This document shows, one piece after another, positions 43,161 through 53,185 of a stretch of DNA of 61,340 nucleotides (position 1 is its first letter; each line of letters opens with the position of its first letter). The stretch is from Candidatus Fermentithermobacillaceae bacterium (GTDB taxonomy: Bacteria > Bacillota > Sulfobacillia > Fermentithermobacillales > Fermentithermobacillaceae): NCBI GenBank assembly GCA_012840345.1, contig DULO01000076.1, forward strand, positions 1 through 61,340. The letters are read 5' to 3'. The notes below the pieces were generated by a model. That model saw only the letters and a program-made list of their open reading frames with translations. It ran no database searches and was not told where the DNA came from. A program made the position numbers and the translations under genes.

Positions 43161-43541
43161 GTGGCGAAACTGAACGAGGTCTACAAGTGCGACATCTGCG
43201 GTAATATTGTGGTCGTCTTACATAGCGGAGGAGGAACGCTCGTCTGCTGCGGTCAGCCGATGACGCTCCTAGAGGAAAGGACCGTGGATACCGGCTCAGA
43301 GAAGCACGTCCCGGTAATTGAGGCCGTCGAGGGCGGAGTGAAGGTTTCTGTAGGCAGCGTGGCTCACCCGATGGCTGAGAACCACTACATCCAGTGGATT
43401 GAGGTTCAGACTGATAAGGGCGAAGTCTTCAGGAAGTTCCTCAAGCCCGGTGAAGCCCCCGAGGCGTTTTTCGCATGTTCTCCCGAAGGACTGAAGGCCA
43501 GGGAATACTGCAACCTTCATGGATTGTGGAAATCGTCGTAG
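43161..43541 (+). CDS. dfx: Desulfoferrodoxin (two-iron superoxide reductase)
   Basis: The protein has 126 aa. The N-terminal desulforedoxin centre has Cys10, Cys13, Cys29 and Cys30. The superoxide-reducing centre II has His49 (EKHVP), His69 (HPM), His75 (NHYI), Cys117 and His120 (CNLHG). It reduces superoxide to peroxide without releasing oxygen, a typical defence of anaerobes. GTG 43161 follows AAGGGGGA. It faces the ferritin-like gene across a shared terminator, which suggests an oxygen-stress locus. Confidence 0.96.
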   Translation: MAKLNEVYKCDICGNIVVVLHSGGGTLVCCGQPMTLLEERTVDTGSEKHVPVIEAVEGGVKVSVGSVAHPMAENHYIQWIEVQTDKGEVFRKFLKPGEAPEAFFACSPEGLKAREYCNLHGLWKSS

Positions 43542-43623
43542 CTCTCCCTTGACGTGAATCGATCCTAGGACGATGTTCACACAATCTTAAGCAGTAGGAA
43601 CGCCTTAAGTCCCAGGGTTAACA

Positions 43624-43652
43624 AGAGCATCCGGGTATCTCCCGGATGCTCT
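43624..43652. terminator. Terminator shared by dfx and the ferritin-like gene
   Basis: AGAGCATCCGGG and CCCGGATGCTCT form a 12-bp perfect stem with a 5-nt loop, about 80 nt after the dfx stop and 145 nt after the facing ferritin-like stop. It can serve both strands. Confidence 0.75.
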
Positions 43653-43797
43653 CGCTTTGAGCCCTTTTCAGGCTGTTCAGGCTGTGGTGAAACAACCATG
43701 CGACTGCCGGAGAACAGCGGCGCTAGGCCTTCGACAGGACCCTAAGCCAAGTCACAGTCTGCCGCCGACGTCTCCCGCCGCGAGAGCCTCAGGACAA

Positions 43798-44307
43798 TTA
43801 CACCATCCAGTTCCAGCGCTTGCTCTCTTCCTTGTCCATCCACATGCCGGTCTTCGTCAGGTAGTACAATATGTTCTCAATTCCGACCATATGGTCGTAC
43901 TCTTCCCGCCGCACCAGATCGAACAGCTTGCGGTCCGCTTCAGACTCGGCGTTCTGCCAAAGCTCGGTGTAGAAGTCGTAGCTCGCTTTTTCCAGGTCCA
44001 TGGCTATCTGGAGAGCGGCTTCGTGAGCGCTGAACGCCGACTCGCACTCCTTGGCGGCCTCACGCTGGAAGTGTTTCATCATCCTGGTCTCGATCGAAGG
44101 ATAGTTTCCGGCCGATTTGAGAATCTCGTCCGACATCCCCTCAAGCAGACCTTTAAACCATTCGCGGTGACGCTCCTCGTCGCTAGCCATCTCCAGCAAA
44201 AACGCTTTCAACAGCGGATCGGTGGCGGCTTCAGCTTGAGCCAAGTAAGTCAGGCGTCCCTTTTCTTCCATCTCTACTGCTTTCTTGATTACATCCTGAG
44301 ACTTCAC
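43798..44307 (-). CDS. Ferritin-like/rubrerythrin-type diiron protein
   Basis: The protein has 169 aa and is all-helical. The first iron-binding helix pair is VEMEEKGRLTYLAQAE and MASDEERHREWFKGL; the second is MDLEKASYDFYTELWQ and DLVRREEYDHMVGIENIL, giving the ExxY/ExxH ligands of rubrerythrin-like proteins. There is no rubredoxin domain. GTG 44307 is preferred because GGGGAGG is 8 nt upstream; ATG 44328 lacks one. It would reduce peroxide or store iron, matching the facing desulfoferrodoxin. The GNAT gene lies just upstream in the same direction. Confidence 0.85.
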   Translation of the reverse strand: MKSQDVIKKAVEMEEKGRLTYLAQAEAATDPLLKAFLLEMASDEERHREWFKGLLEGMSDEILKSAGNYPSIETRMMKHFQREAAKECESAFSAHEAALQIAMDLEKASYDFYTELWQNAESEADRKLFDLVRREEYDHMVGIENILYYLTKTGMWMDKEESKRWNWMV

Positions 44308-44341
44308 GGGTATAACCTCCCCTGTCATGAGGCTTCGGTCA

Positions 44342-44911
44342 TTAGGTTCCGTATGCACCTTTCGCCCCACCGTGGAGTAAGTCCTCCCTGGCTATCCTCA
44401 TGAGCAAGATGGAGCGAGGCTTGTCCTCATCTCCGAGGAGCTTAACCTTCCCTTCGGTCCTAAAGCCGACCTTCTGGTAGCACCTTAAGGCGCGAAGGTT
44501 CCGGCTGTCGACTTTCAGAAAAACCTCCTTAAGCGATGTTGAGCCGAACAACTCGGAGAGGCACGTCCGAATCGCGTCCTCCCCCAGGCCTTGATTCCAC
44601 ATGGACTTCTCGCCGATGACTATCCTGATTTCTCCCGTATGTAACCTCCAGGAGATGTTGGTCACTTCAACCTCACCGATCGGGTTTCCGTCAGTAGTTT
44701 CTATGATCCAGCTTCGTTTCTGCAGGTGATGGACGGACAGGTACCAGTCCTTGGCGTCTTCCTCGGTCTTGAATTTCTTGCCGGCCCACTTGGCTATCTC
44801 TTCGTCAGAGTCCCATCTAAACAACGTCTGGATGTCGCTGTCTCTCACCGGGCGCAAGCTAATCCTCGAACCGCGAATAACTGATTGCCTGATGTCCGCT
44901 ACACAAGCCAC
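44342..44911 (-). CDS. GNAT family N-acetyltransferase
   Basis: The protein has 189 aa. ISLRPVRDSDIQTLFRW opens the domain. GEIRIVIGEKSMWNQGLGEDAIRTCL is the acetyl-CoA loop (Q/RxxGxG/A), and VDSRNLRALRCYQKVGFRTEG is the C-terminal signature, closest to RimJ/SpeG-type enzymes. The start is not certain: GTG 44911 has GAGGCG upstream, while the frame is open to 44971. It could acetylate an amine, antibiotic or protein N-terminus. It is 34 nt upstream of the ferritin-like gene and probably shares its transcript. Confidence 0.85.
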   Translation of the reverse strand: MACVADIRQSVIRGSRISLRPVRDSDIQTLFRWDSDEEIAKWAGKKFKTEEDAKDWYLSVHHLQKRSWIIETTDGNPIGEVEVTNISWRLHTGEIRIVIGEKSMWNQGLGEDAIRTCLSELFGSTSLKEVFLKVDSRNLRALRCYQKVGFRTEGKVKLLGDEDKPRSILLMRIAREDLLHGGAKGAYGT

Positions 44912-45066
44912 AAGAACACGCCTCTTCTCAATCGAAAAGTGCCCTGTACCAGGGATTATGCAAAGCCACAATTTCTACAGATTCAACGGCGGTCAAGAAT
45001 TCCCTTTCTAGCTCGGGATGTAAACATCGGCAACCCTAGAAGCACCTACTAAGTATGAAGGCAACA

Positions 45067-45102
45067 GAAAAGCCGCGACTCCCTACATTCGAGAGCCGCG
45101 GC
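45067..45102 (-). terminator. Rho-independent terminator after the Ddl-like gene
   Basis: On the minus strand, GCCGCGGCTCTC pairs with GGAGTCGCGGC (11 bp with two G-T wobbles) and is followed by TTTTCTGTT. It lies about 145 nt past the stop at 45248. The rest of the 44912-45247 gap holds nothing recognisable. Confidence 0.65.
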
Positions 45103-45247
45103 CACGCGATATGCGATGCTCGTAACCTGCAATCCTTAGCGCCGGCAGATGCCTGCAGACACCCGCGGATGGCTGCAAGTCCCTGCGCATACCCGCCAAC
45201 CACTGCCGGTGCAGCTATCCGCTGCCGTCCGCAGAGAACCTGCTAAA

Positions 45248-46276
45248 CTAGGCTATCTGCCGGCAAGACCTCGGTGGCATGAGGTGAAGAAGATTGTACC
45301 TCTTCAAAGCGCACGCCAGAATACCATTGATTAGCTCCTCGTAAGTCCAGCCGCCTTTTTCGGCGAGTCGCGGATAGTCCGAGTAGCCGGGAGTCAGGCC
45401 CGGAAGCGGGTTGATCTCCATAACGTTGGGCACACCGTTCCTGTCGAGCCTGATGTCAACCCGGGCAAGGTCCCTGCAGTCGAGCGCCCGGTAAGTCCTT
45501 AGAGCGATGTCCTTCAACGCCTGCTCCAGCTCCGGTGAAACCTGGGCTGGACAACTGAAGTACGCCTCATCGCACCAATCAGTCTTGAACTGTCGAGAAT
45601 ACATCTTTCCGTGGTCTTCAGGGACCAGGTCGAAGTTGATCTCCATGATCGGGAAGACCAGAGGGTTCTTATTGCCGATAATACCGACGGTGAATTCACG
45701 GCCGGGCAGAAACTCCTCAACCAAGACAGGCTCACTGTACAGTTTCAGAAGTCTTCGGGCCTCACGAGCCAGGTCGAGAGGCTGGGCGCAGAAGGAACTG
45801 GGCGACACCCCCATGCTGGACCCCTCGTGGGAGGGCTTCACGAACACGGGATACTCCAAGCCCTGAAGGTCAATCTCGTTCTCCGAGGCGAAAACCCTAA
45901 ACTTCGCCGTGGGTATGCCGTGGTAAGCCAACACTTTCTTGGTCATGGGCTTATCCAGCGTAATCGCCAACGACAGCACCCCGGAACCCGTATAGGGAAT
46001 ACCTAGCATTTCTAATACCGCGGGGATGTGGCTCTCTCTAGATTCGCCCCGGACCCCTTCACACATGTTGAAGACGATGTCCAGAGACCTTGCGCGGAGT
46101 TCACTTAGTGAGGCGTCATTTCCTTCGATCAAACAAACGTCGTGGCCAAACGCCTTAAGCGCTGAAGCCACGGCCAGCACCGTTGACTCTGAATCCAGTT
46201 CTGCCCCCAGGTCCGGAGGTTCGCCCTCCTCAGGGGGGTCTCCCTTTAGGTTGTACATGACCCCAACCACGGCCAT
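45248..46276 (-). CDS. D-alanine-D-alanine ligase-like ATP-grasp protein
   Basis: The protein has 342 aa. An N-terminal Rossmann-like part contains DIVFNMCEGVRGESRESHIPAVLEMLGIPYTGSG. The ATP-grasp core has DKPMTKKVLAYHGIPT, YPVFVKPSHEGSSMGV and RVDIRLDRNGVPNVMEINPLPGL (metal ligands). The NxxEGxxGxSRE segment marks a subgroup distinct from classical Ddl, which has HGxxGEDG there, so the substrate may not be D-Ala-D-Ala. ATG 46276 has AAAGGAGG 11 nt upstream. It is transcribed alone between the lon terminator and its own. Confidence 0.82.
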   Translation of the reverse strand: MAVVGVMYNLKGDPPEEGEPPDLGAELDSESTVLAVASALKAFGHDVCLIEGNDASLSELRARSLDIVFNMCEGVRGESRESHIPAVLEMLGIPYTGSGVLSLAITLDKPMTKKVLAYHGIPTAKFRVFASENEIDLQGLEYPVFVKPSHEGSSMGVSPSSFCAQPLDLAREARRLLKLYSEPVLVEEFLPGREFTVGIIGNKNPLVFPIMEINFDLVPEDHGKMYSRQFKTDWCDEAYFSCPAQVSPELEQALKDIALRTYRALDCRDLARVDIRLDRNGVPNVMEINPLPGLTPGYSDYPRLAEKGGWTYEELINGILACALKRYNLLHLMPPRSCRQIA

Positions 46277-46463
46277 CCCGGTAAGTTCCTCCTTTGGGCA
46301 TGCGACTATCGGCCGATCGACCAAAACTTCTTACCGACCAACAATTCCGCTTTGTCGCGTCCCGCTACTAGGCCCGCTACCACGAACACGATTAGTAGCG
46401 CTACTAGGGGCACGTGACTGCAAGTGATTATTGCACGCCCCCATATGCTCGTCAACAAGAATA

Positions 46464-46491
46464 CATCCCGGCGATGGACGTCGCCGGGATG
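46464..46491 (-). terminator. Terminator after lon
   Basis: CATCCCGGCGA and TCGCCGGGATG form an 11-bp perfect stem with a 6-nt loop, about 140 nt past the lon stop, followed on the minus strand by TATTCTTGTT. The 46277-46627 gap otherwise holds a CTAGTAGCG-type short repeat near 46365-46410, ahead of the Ddl-like gene. Confidence 0.65.
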
Positions 46492-46627
46492 ATATCCGAG
46501 GGGCCCAAAGCCCCAGCATAACCGCTATTTCTTCACCTGTTCTCGCAACCGCGTTAACCGCTACTTCGGATGTTTCGACAGGTGATCTCTACACCTAGTC
46601 AGATTAGCACTAACAAGTAAGCTTCGC

Positions 46628-49042
46628 TCAAGAATGGACTTCCGTGATGGAAACCGCCTGGCCCTTGGCCTCACCCACACAGGGGATTGGAACCATGTCT
46701 TCCTTGGCTTCCTCCTTGGCATCCTTCACCAGAGCTGTGGCCAACACCTCGTCCATATGGTCCACGAATATAACCGTGATCTCGTCCCTAATGTTCTGAG
46801 GCACTTCCTCAAGGTCTTTCTTGTTCTCCGTCGGCAAGATGATGTTGGTGATGCCCGAGCGGTGAGCGGCTAGGACCTTTTCCTTCACGCCGCCGATGGG
46901 AAGCACCCTGCCCCTGAGGGTCACCTCTCCCGTCATTGCGAGGTCGTGCCTCACGGGACGGTTAGTCAGCGCCGACGCTATAGCGCACGTCATGGTGATC
47001 CCCGCCGACGGGCCGTCCTTGGGGATGGCTCCTTCGGGGATGTGGACGTGAATATCTGTCGTCTCGTAGAAGGTCTCGGGCAATCCCAGTTCAAAAGCCC
47101 TAGACCTAAGATAGCTGAGTCCCGCCTGCGCCGACTCCTTCATAACGTCCCCGAGCTGGCCGGTCAGAGTAAGGCTTCCCTTCCCCTTCACTACGCTTAC
47201 CTCCACCGACATCACGTCGCCGCCGACGTCGGTAACCGCGAGGGCGGTAGCCACTCCCACCTGGTCGTCCTTTTCCGCGTGTCCGTAGTGGAACCTGGGT
47301 GCTCCGAGATACTTACTCAAGTTCTTGGGGGTGACGCGCACCTTCTTCCTCTTCCCGGAAACCAAGTCCTTAGCAGTCTTCCTGCATACGGTAGCGATTT
47401 GCCTCTCCAGGTTGCGCACGCCCGCCTCACGGGTATAGTCCCTTATGATACTCCTCAACGCGTCTTTGCCGATCATGAGGTCAGAGGGCTTCAACCCGTG
47501 CTCCTTAAGCTCCTTCGGGATCAGGAACTGCATTCCGATCTGCATCTTCTCTTCCTCGGTGTAGCCGGGGAGGGTGATGAGTTCCATCCTGTCCAGAAGA
47601 GGCCTCGGGATGGTATGGGTCGAGTTAGCTGTAGTAATGAACATCACTCTCGAGAGATCGAAAGGAATCTCGAGATAATGGTCGGAAAAAGTGCTGTTCT
47701 GCTCAGGGTCTAGGACCTCAAGCAACGCCGCCGCCGGGTCTCCCCTAAAGTCCGACGCCAGCTTGTCGATTTCGTCCATGAGGAATACGGGGTTCCTCGA
47801 GCCCGCTGTCCGGATCCCTTGGATAATGCGTCCGGGCAAAGCCCCAATGTAAGTGCGGCGGTGGCCGCGGACTTCAGCTTCGTCCCTGACTCCGCCCAAG
47901 GAAATCCTCACGAACTTCCTTCCAAGCGCCCGGGCGATTGACTTGGCAAGCGACGTCTTGCCCACTCCGGGCGGTCCAACCAGGCAAAGGATGGGGCCCT
48001 TGGGCTTCTCCACAAGCTTCCTTATGGCGAGATACTCCAAGATCCTTTCCTTCACTTCGGCCAAACCGTAATGGTCTTCATCCAGTATCTTTTGGGCCTG
48101 GAGAATATCCAACCTATCCTCGGTCAAGATCCCCCAAGGTAGAGACACGAGCCACTCCAGGTAAGTCCGCACCACGACCGCTTCGGCGGATGCCTGAGGC
48201 ATCTTCTCCAGCCGGTCGATCTCCCTCATGGCGCGCTCCCTGGCATCGCCGGTCAAGCCCGCTTTTTCGACTTTCTTCCGGAACTCGTCGGCTTCGCTCA
48301 GGATATCGTCGCGGTCGCCAAGCTCCTTTTGGATCGCCTTCATCTGCTCCCGCAGCCAGTACTCTTTTTGGCTGCGTTCTATCTGCTCTCTGACCCGCCG
48401 GTTTATCTTCTTCTCCAGGCTGACCATCTCGATTTCCTTGGAAAGGAAGATGATCAACTTGTCGATCCTTTCCTTCACCGGGATGGTCTCAAGGAGCTGC
48501 ATCTTATCGGCGTGGGACAAGGGTACGTGGCTGGCTATGAAATCGCACAGCTGACCCGGATCGGTTAGAGTGGCGATAGTGATCAGGGTCTCCGCGGGCA
48601 CCTTCTTGGTGGCGCGCACGTACTCCTCGTACTGCTCCATCAAGGGCTTGGTTATCCGGTCGACCTCAGAGAGGTCCACGGTCTCTTCCACGAGCTCCTC
48701 GACGTTTACGAAATAAGACGGCTCATTGGCGATATAAGTCAATACTCTAACTCGTGCTATACCCTCGACAACTATGCGCAGGTGTCCTGCGGCCGTCCTG
48801 GCCGCTTCCTTAATGACGCTAAGGGTCCCTAAAGACGATATTTCAGCCGGCATGGGATCGACGATATCGTTGTCCTTCTGGGGACACAACACGATACGCA
48901 TCGAACCTGCCTGCGCCATTTCGACCGCCTTGACGGATCGGGCTCGGCCCACCTCCAAAGTCTGGGTGGTACCTGGGAACACCAGCTGATTCCGGAGGGG
49001 CAAGAGCGGGTAGGACTTTTTCTCTTTCTTGGCTAAGCTCAC
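46628..49042 (-). CDS. lon: ATP-dependent protease Lon
   Basis: The protein has 804 aa in the usual order: N-terminal LAN domain ([22 protein letters not shown]), coiled middle, AAA+ core with GPPGVGKTS and [31 protein letters not shown], and protease domain with the catalytic serine in [10 protein letters not shown] and lysine in [14 protein letters not shown]. It degrades misfolded and regulatory proteins. GTG 49042, with GGGAGGTG 6 nt upstream, is preferred to ATG 49060, which nearly touches its own GGAG. It lies downstream of lonB in the protease block. Confidence 0.96.
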   Translation of the reverse strand: MSLAKKEKKSYPLLPLRNQLVFPGTTQTLEVGRARSVKAVEMAQAGSMRIVLCPQKDNDIVDPMPAEISSLGTLSVIKEAARTAAGHLRIVVEGIARVRVLTYIANEPSYFVNVEELVEETVDLSEVDRITKPLMEQYEEYVRATKKVPAETLITIATLTDPGQLCDFIASHVPLSHADKMQLLETIPVKERIDKLIIFLSKEIEMVSLEKKINRRVREQIERSQKEYWLREQMKAIQKELGDRDDILSEADEFRKKVEKAGLTGDARERAMREIDRLEKMPQASAEAVVVRTYLEWLVSLPWGILTEDRLDILQAQKILDEDHYGLAEVKERILEYLAIRKLVEKPKGPILCLVGPPGVGKTSLAKSIARALGRKFVRISLGGVRDEAEVRGHRRTYIGALPGRIIQGIRTAGSRNPVFLMDEIDKLASDFRGDPAAALLEVLDPEQNSTFSDHYLEIPFDLSRVMFITTANSTHTIPRPLLDRMELITLPGYTEEEKMQIGMQFLIPKELKEHGLKPSDLMIGKDALRSIIRDYTREAGVRNLERQIATVCRKTAKDLVSGKRKKVRVTPKNLSKYLGAPRFHYGHAEKDDQVGVATALAVTDVGGDVMSVEVSVVKGKGSLTLTGQLGDVMKESAQAGLSYLRSRAFELGLPETFYETTDIHVHIPEGAIPKDGPSAGITMTCAIASALTNRPVRHDLAMTGEVTLRGRVLPIGGVKEKVLAAHRSGITNIILPTENKKDLEEVPQNIRDEITVIFVDHMDEVLATALVKDAKEEAKEDMVPIPCVGEAKGQAVSITEVHS

Positions 49043-49286
49043 TAGACGCACCTCCCGCATTCTCCTCTCAAGGTCCCAGCCATATCATATTAGGCGAAAA
49101 ATCCAAAGTGACATGGCTAAGAAGAACGCTTAGCAGTAATTCTATTAAACAAATCACAAGTCCTGCAGGGGGGGGCCTGCCAAAGGATGGGCTTGTCCCA
49201 ACATACATCCTGCTCAAGGGGCATTTGGCTCTGAAGGCGGGTCTCTGGAAAGGGCTATTTTGAGAACGGGGACCTATAACGCCGCG

Positions 49287-50903
49287 CTACACGCCATCCG
49301 ATACAGTGTAGATTACCTCGCTCAGGTGAGTTACGGGAACCACTTCCACCTGGCGTCGCGCGTATCGCTCCTGCCAGTTGCCTTGGGGTATGAACACTCT
49401 TTTCAACCGGCATTCTTCGGCCGCGTTCAGTTTCTGGTCCACTCCTCCCACCGGCCTTACCTCGCCGTGGATGGAGATTTCACCGGTAAAAGCCACTCCG
49501 GGCGGAACCGGCTTCTTAGTCATGGCCGAGTACATGCTCACCGCGATGGCAAGCCCCGCCGACGGCCCGTCCACCGGAGTCCCTCCCGGGAAGTTCACGT
49601 GGATGTCGTAGGCGTGAGGCCTGAGGTCCAGCTGGGTCGACAGCGCCGTACGGACGGTCTCTACCGAGGACATTACCATACTCTTTCTTCTTAGGATATG
49701 GTTCCCTTTTCCCATTTCCTCTTCTTCGATTATTCCGGTCACGGTGATCTCGCCTCGCCTGGATTCCATGGGTTCCAGGACTTCGGTCTCCACGTCGATT
49801 ACGCAGGCGGTCCCGGGGCCAAAAACCGCCAGCCCCAGGGCAGCCCCGACAGCAGGCATATCTCTCGGAACGGTGCCCACCCTCGGAGAGTGATGTCCCT
49901 GAGACACTATCCACTCAATGTCTTCCCGCGATATGGATTTCTTCCCGTCTACGAGGATCAGGCCTGCCCCCAGCTGCACTAGGTTCACCGCGTCCCGGCC
50001 GTTGTCGGCGTATTTCTGGATTAGCTCGATGGCGTCGTCATCGATGAGCGCTCCAGCTTTCTTGGCGGCGTTTCTCGCGATGATGCCTATCTCCTCACGA
50101 GTGAGGGTCCGGAAAAACACTTCGAGGCAACGGGACCGGAGCGCGGGCGGAATGTCCTGGGGAGACTTGGTTGTCGCCCCAACCAGGCGGAAGTCCGCCG
50201 GATAGCCGTTGGTGAAGATGTCGTGGATATGCGCGGGTATGTTTGTGTCTTCCCTTGAATAATAGGCGCTCTCGAGCAAGACCTTCCTGTCCTCGAGTAC
50301 CTTCAGAAGTTTGTTCATCTGAACCGGATGAAGCTCCCCTATCTCGTCCAGGAACAGGATCCCGCCGTGGGCTTTCGTAACCGCGCCCGCTTTAGGTTGG
50401 GGAATGCCGGCTACTCCCATGGCTCCTGCCCCCTGATAGATCGGGTCGTGGACTGAGCCGATAAGCGGGTCCGCGATTCCCCTCTCGTCAAACCTGGCGG
50501 TCGTGGCATCCATCTCAATGAACTGGGCGTTTTCCTTGAAGGGCGAAGCGGGGTTCTTCTTCGCTACTTCCAGCACGAGCCGGGCGGCCGCCGTCTTCCC
50601 CACCCCGGGAGGCCCGTAGATTATCACGTGCTGGGGGTTGGGACCGCAGAGCCCCGCTTTGAGAGCCTTGATGCCGTCCTCTTGCCCGATGACCTCTTCA
50701 AGACTGGATGGCCGGGTCTTTTCGGACAAAGGCTCGGTCAGGCGGATCTCCCGCATCGCCTTTAGCCGCTCCATTTCCTTTCGGGACTCTTTAGTGATGG
50801 CCTGCTTCTGGCTCTCTTGCGTCCTCAGCAAGTTCCAGAAGTACATCCCCATGACGACGGCCAAAAACAGCTGTATGTAGACGAGCACAGACGAGTCGAA
50901 CAA
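49287..50903 (-). CDS. lonB: ATP-dependent protease LonB
   Basis: The protein has 538 aa. An N-terminal membrane helix (residues 7-25, LVYIQLFLAVVMGMYFW) replaces the Lon substrate domain. The AAA+ part has [11 protein letters not shown] and GGILFLDEIGELHPVQMNKLLKVLEDRKV, and the protease part has TPVDGPSAGLA (serine) and GGVDQKLNAAEECR (lysine). In Bacillus LonB is linked to sporulation, in agreement with ytfJ/ytfI. The start is TTG 50903 with a weak Shine-Dalgarno, so it is not certain. It lies between clpX and lon, the usual Bacillota order. Confidence 0.93.
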   Translation of the reverse strand: MFDSSVLVYIQLFLAVVMGMYFWNLLRTQESQKQAITKESRKEMERLKAMREIRLTEPLSEKTRPSSLEEVIGQEDGIKALKAGLCGPNPQHVIIYGPPGVGKTAAARLVLEVAKKNPASPFKENAQFIEMDATTARFDERGIADPLIGSVHDPIYQGAGAMGVAGIPQPKAGAVTKAHGGILFLDEIGELHPVQMNKLLKVLEDRKVLLESAYYSREDTNIPAHIHDIFTNGYPADFRLVGATTKSPQDIPPALRSRCLEVFFRTLTREEIGIIARNAAKKAGALIDDDAIELIQKYADNGRDAVNLVQLGAGLILVDGKKSISREDIEWIVSQGHHSPRVGTVPRDMPAVGAALGLAVFGPGTACVIDVETEVLEPMESRRGEITVTGIIEEEEMGKGNHILRRKSMVMSSVETVRTALSTQLDLRPHAYDIHVNFPGGTPVDGPSAGLAIAVSMYSAMTKKPVPPGVAFTGEISIHGEVRPVGGVDQKLNAAEECRLKRVFIPQGNWQERYARRQVEVVPVTHLSEVIYTVSDGV

Positions 50904-51153
50904 CCCACGCTCACCCTTGCTTTGCGCTTGTTTGCGCGCCTTTGGTGTCTTCTGGGTTTAGGTTTGACGTTTTTAGGGGGGATTATTTACCTGATCTGAG
51001 GGGGGTTGGAGGTTTTCTAGAGCGGTCTTTTTGGTGTCCCCCGCGACATGCTCCGGTTTCGATCACGTCACGGCCAAAATGTCCAACATGCTCGAAAAAC
51101 CACGGCGAGGAAGCTAATACGGAAGAGGAGCTGACATGGAAGATGACATGATA

Positions 51154-51188
51154 AAAGCCCTCCCTTGCCATAAGTTCGGGAGGGCTTT
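51154..51188 (-). terminator. Terminator after clpX
   Basis: AAAGCCCTCCC and GGGAGGGCTTT form an 11-bp perfect stem with a 13-nt loop, 35 nt past the clpX stop, with TTTTATC on the minus strand. It should separate tig-clpP-clpX from lonB. The 50904-51223 gap shows nothing else. Confidence 0.75.
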
Positions 51189-51223
51189 GGCTGTTCGGTT
51201 AGACAGGCTTCTTAGTCAGCCCG

Positions 51224-52486
51224 CTAAGCGGTCTCTTCCTTCTTCCTCTGCTGCTTCCGTTCGGCAGTGACCAGAACCGGGGGTGAGCCGCTCAAGATCA
51301 CTTCTTTTGTTATTACGCACTTGGTCACGTCGGCTCTGGACGGCAGGTCGTACATGACCTCAAGCATCCGGTCCTCAAGGACAGATCTAAGCCCGCGGGC
51401 GCCGGTGTTGCGCTTGACCGCCTCACGCGCCACAGCCCGGATGGCGTCTTCCTGAAACTCCAGAGTGACTCCGTCCAGCGCGAAGATCTTCTGATACTGC
51501 TTCACCAGCGCGTTCTTCGGCTCGACCAGTATCTTCACCAGGTCGTCTTCGCTCAAGGCGTCCAAGGTGACCACCACCGGAACTCTTCCCACAAACTCGG
51601 GGATCATCCCGTACTTCAAGAGGTCTTGGGGAAGAATCTGTGCCAGTATCTCTCCGACATTGCTGTCGGACCTGGACCGGACTTCCGACCTGAAGCCCAT
51701 CACTTTCTGCCCGATGCGGTTTTGGATGATCTTCTCGATCCCCTCGAAGGCGCCTCCGCAGATAAACAGGATATCCGTGGTGTCCACCTGGATGAACTCC
51801 TGGTGGGGATGCTTCCGGCCTCCCATGGGAGGCACGTTGGCGATGGTGCCCTCAAGTATCTTAAGGAGGGCCTGCTGGACTCCCTCGCCCGAGACGTCCC
51901 TGGTTATCGAGGGATTCTCGGACTTCCGGGCGATCTTGTCGATCTCGTCGATATAGACGATACCGCGCTCGGCCTTCTCGATGTCGTAGTCCGCGGCCTG
52001 AACCAACCTCAGCAGGATGTTCTCGACATCCTCGCCTACATAGCCGGCCTCAGTCAGCGTGGTGGCATCGGCGATGGCAAACGGGACGTTCAAGAACTTA
52101 GCCAGCGATTGAGCCAAGTAGGTTTTTCCGCTGCCCGTCGGGCCCAGCATAACGATGTTGGATTTCTGGATCTCGACGTCGTCATGCTTCGCCTTGCGGC
52201 CTACTCGCTTGTAGTGGTTGTAAACGGCCACCGAAAGCGTTTTCTTGGCCCGTTCCTGGCCTATGACATACTGATCGAGGAACTCCTTGATCTCCTTAGG
52301 CTTGGGAACATCCTTTAAGCTTTGTTCCGACTCTTCGTCGAGCTCCTCGGCAATTATCTCGTTGCAGAGCTCAATGCACTCGTCGCAGATGTACACGCCG
52401 GGGCCCGCGATCAGCCTTCTAACCTGGTCCTGGTACTTGCCGCAAAACGAGCACTTTAGCCCCTTTTGTTCCTCGAACTTGAACAT
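51224..52486 (-). CDS. clpX: ATP-dependent Clp protease ATP-binding subunit ClpX
   Basis: The protein has 420 aa. The zinc-binding domain carries CSFCG and CDECIELC. The AAA+ core has [11 protein letters not shown] (Walker A), [11 protein letters not shown] (Walker B), [15 protein letters not shown], and [26 protein letters not shown] with the pore region. The IGF-type loop for ClpP docking is IGQKVMGF. It unfolds substrates and feeds them to ClpP, coded 13 nt upstream. ATG 52486 follows GAGGTGACAGG. Confidence 0.97.
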   Translation of the reverse strand: MFKFEEQKGLKCSFCGKYQDQVRRLIAGPGVYICDECIELCNEIIAEELDEESEQSLKDVPKPKEIKEFLDQYVIGQERAKKTLSVAVYNHYKRVGRKAKHDDVEIQKSNIVMLGPTGSGKTYLAQSLAKFLNVPFAIADATTLTEAGYVGEDVENILLRLVQAADYDIEKAERGIVYIDEIDKIARKSENPSITRDVSGEGVQQALLKILEGTIANVPPMGGRKHPHQEFIQVDTTDILFICGGAFEGIEKIIQNRIGQKVMGFRSEVRSRSDSNVGEILAQILPQDLLKYGMIPEFVGRVPVVVTLDALSEDDLVKILVEPKNALVKQYQKIFALDGVTLEFQEDAIRAVAREAVKRNTGARGLRSVLEDRMLEVMYDLPSRADVTKCVITKEVILSGSPPVLVTAERKQQRKKEETA

Positions 52487-52499
52487 CCTGTCACCTCAG

Positions 52500-53099
52500 C
52501 TATTTTGTCGCTTTGGGGCCCGGGACAAGGATATCGTCAACCAGACCATAAGCCTTGGACTCCTCGGCACCCATCCAGTAGTCGCGCTCTGTGTCTCTCG
52601 CGACCCTCTCTAGAGGTTGCCCTGTGTGCTTAGCCAGTATCTTGTTAATTAGATCTTTGGTACGCAGGATCTCCCTGGCCGCGATCTCCACATCGGTAGC
52701 CTGGCCTTGAGCTCCGCCAAGAGGCTGATGAATCAAGGTCTTGGCGTTGGGCAGGCAGAATCTCCTACCCTTGGTGCCTCCGGCCAGGATTACCGCAGCC
52801 ATGCTTGCGGCCAACCCGACGCATATGGTAGAGACGGGAGGCTTAATGTGCTGCATGGTGTCGTAAATCGCTAAACCGGCGGAAACTGACCCGCCGGGGG
52901 AATTCACGTAAACGGAAACCTCTTTATCCGGATCCTCCGCCTGTAGAAACAGAAGCTGGGCCACAACCAAATTGGCCATCTGATCGTCAATCGGGGCTCC
53001 TACAAACACTATCCGGTCCTTCAAAAGCCGGGAGTATATATCGTAGGCCCGTTCGCCTCTCCCAGTCTGCTCCACAACCATCGGAACAAGGTAACTCAT
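52500..53099 (-). CDS. clpP: ATP-dependent Clp protease proteolytic subunit
   Basis: The protein has 199 aa, a serine protease with triad Ser99 (GLAASMAA), His124 (IHQPLGG) and Asp173 (RDTERD). [19 protein letters not shown] and the handle helix are standard, and the length is typical. ATG 53099 with GGAGG 7 nt upstream is the start; the open frame upstream is not conserved. It lies between tig and clpX and forms the degradation chamber for ClpX. Confidence 0.97.
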   Translation of the reverse strand: MSYLVPMVVEQTGRGERAYDIYSRLLKDRIVFVGAPIDDQMANLVVAQLLFLQAEDPDKEVSVYVNSPGGSVSAGLAIYDTMQHIKPPVSTICVGLAASMAAVILAGGTKGRRFCLPNAKTLIHQPLGGAQGQATDVEIAAREILRTKDLINKILAKHTGQPLERVARDTERDYWMGAEESKAYGLVDDILVPGPKATK

Positions 53100-53185
53100 A
53101 TTCGAACCTCCGCTTCTACGATGGAATTGGGATACGGGCAGACTCCCAATCACATTATAACATTTGCCGATCCGGGCTAGGAGGC

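Noticed and set aside
43657-44403. Plus-strand open frame of 248 codons after dfx
   Set aside because: It is antisense to the ferritin-like gene with diiron ligands, and it has no family motifs.
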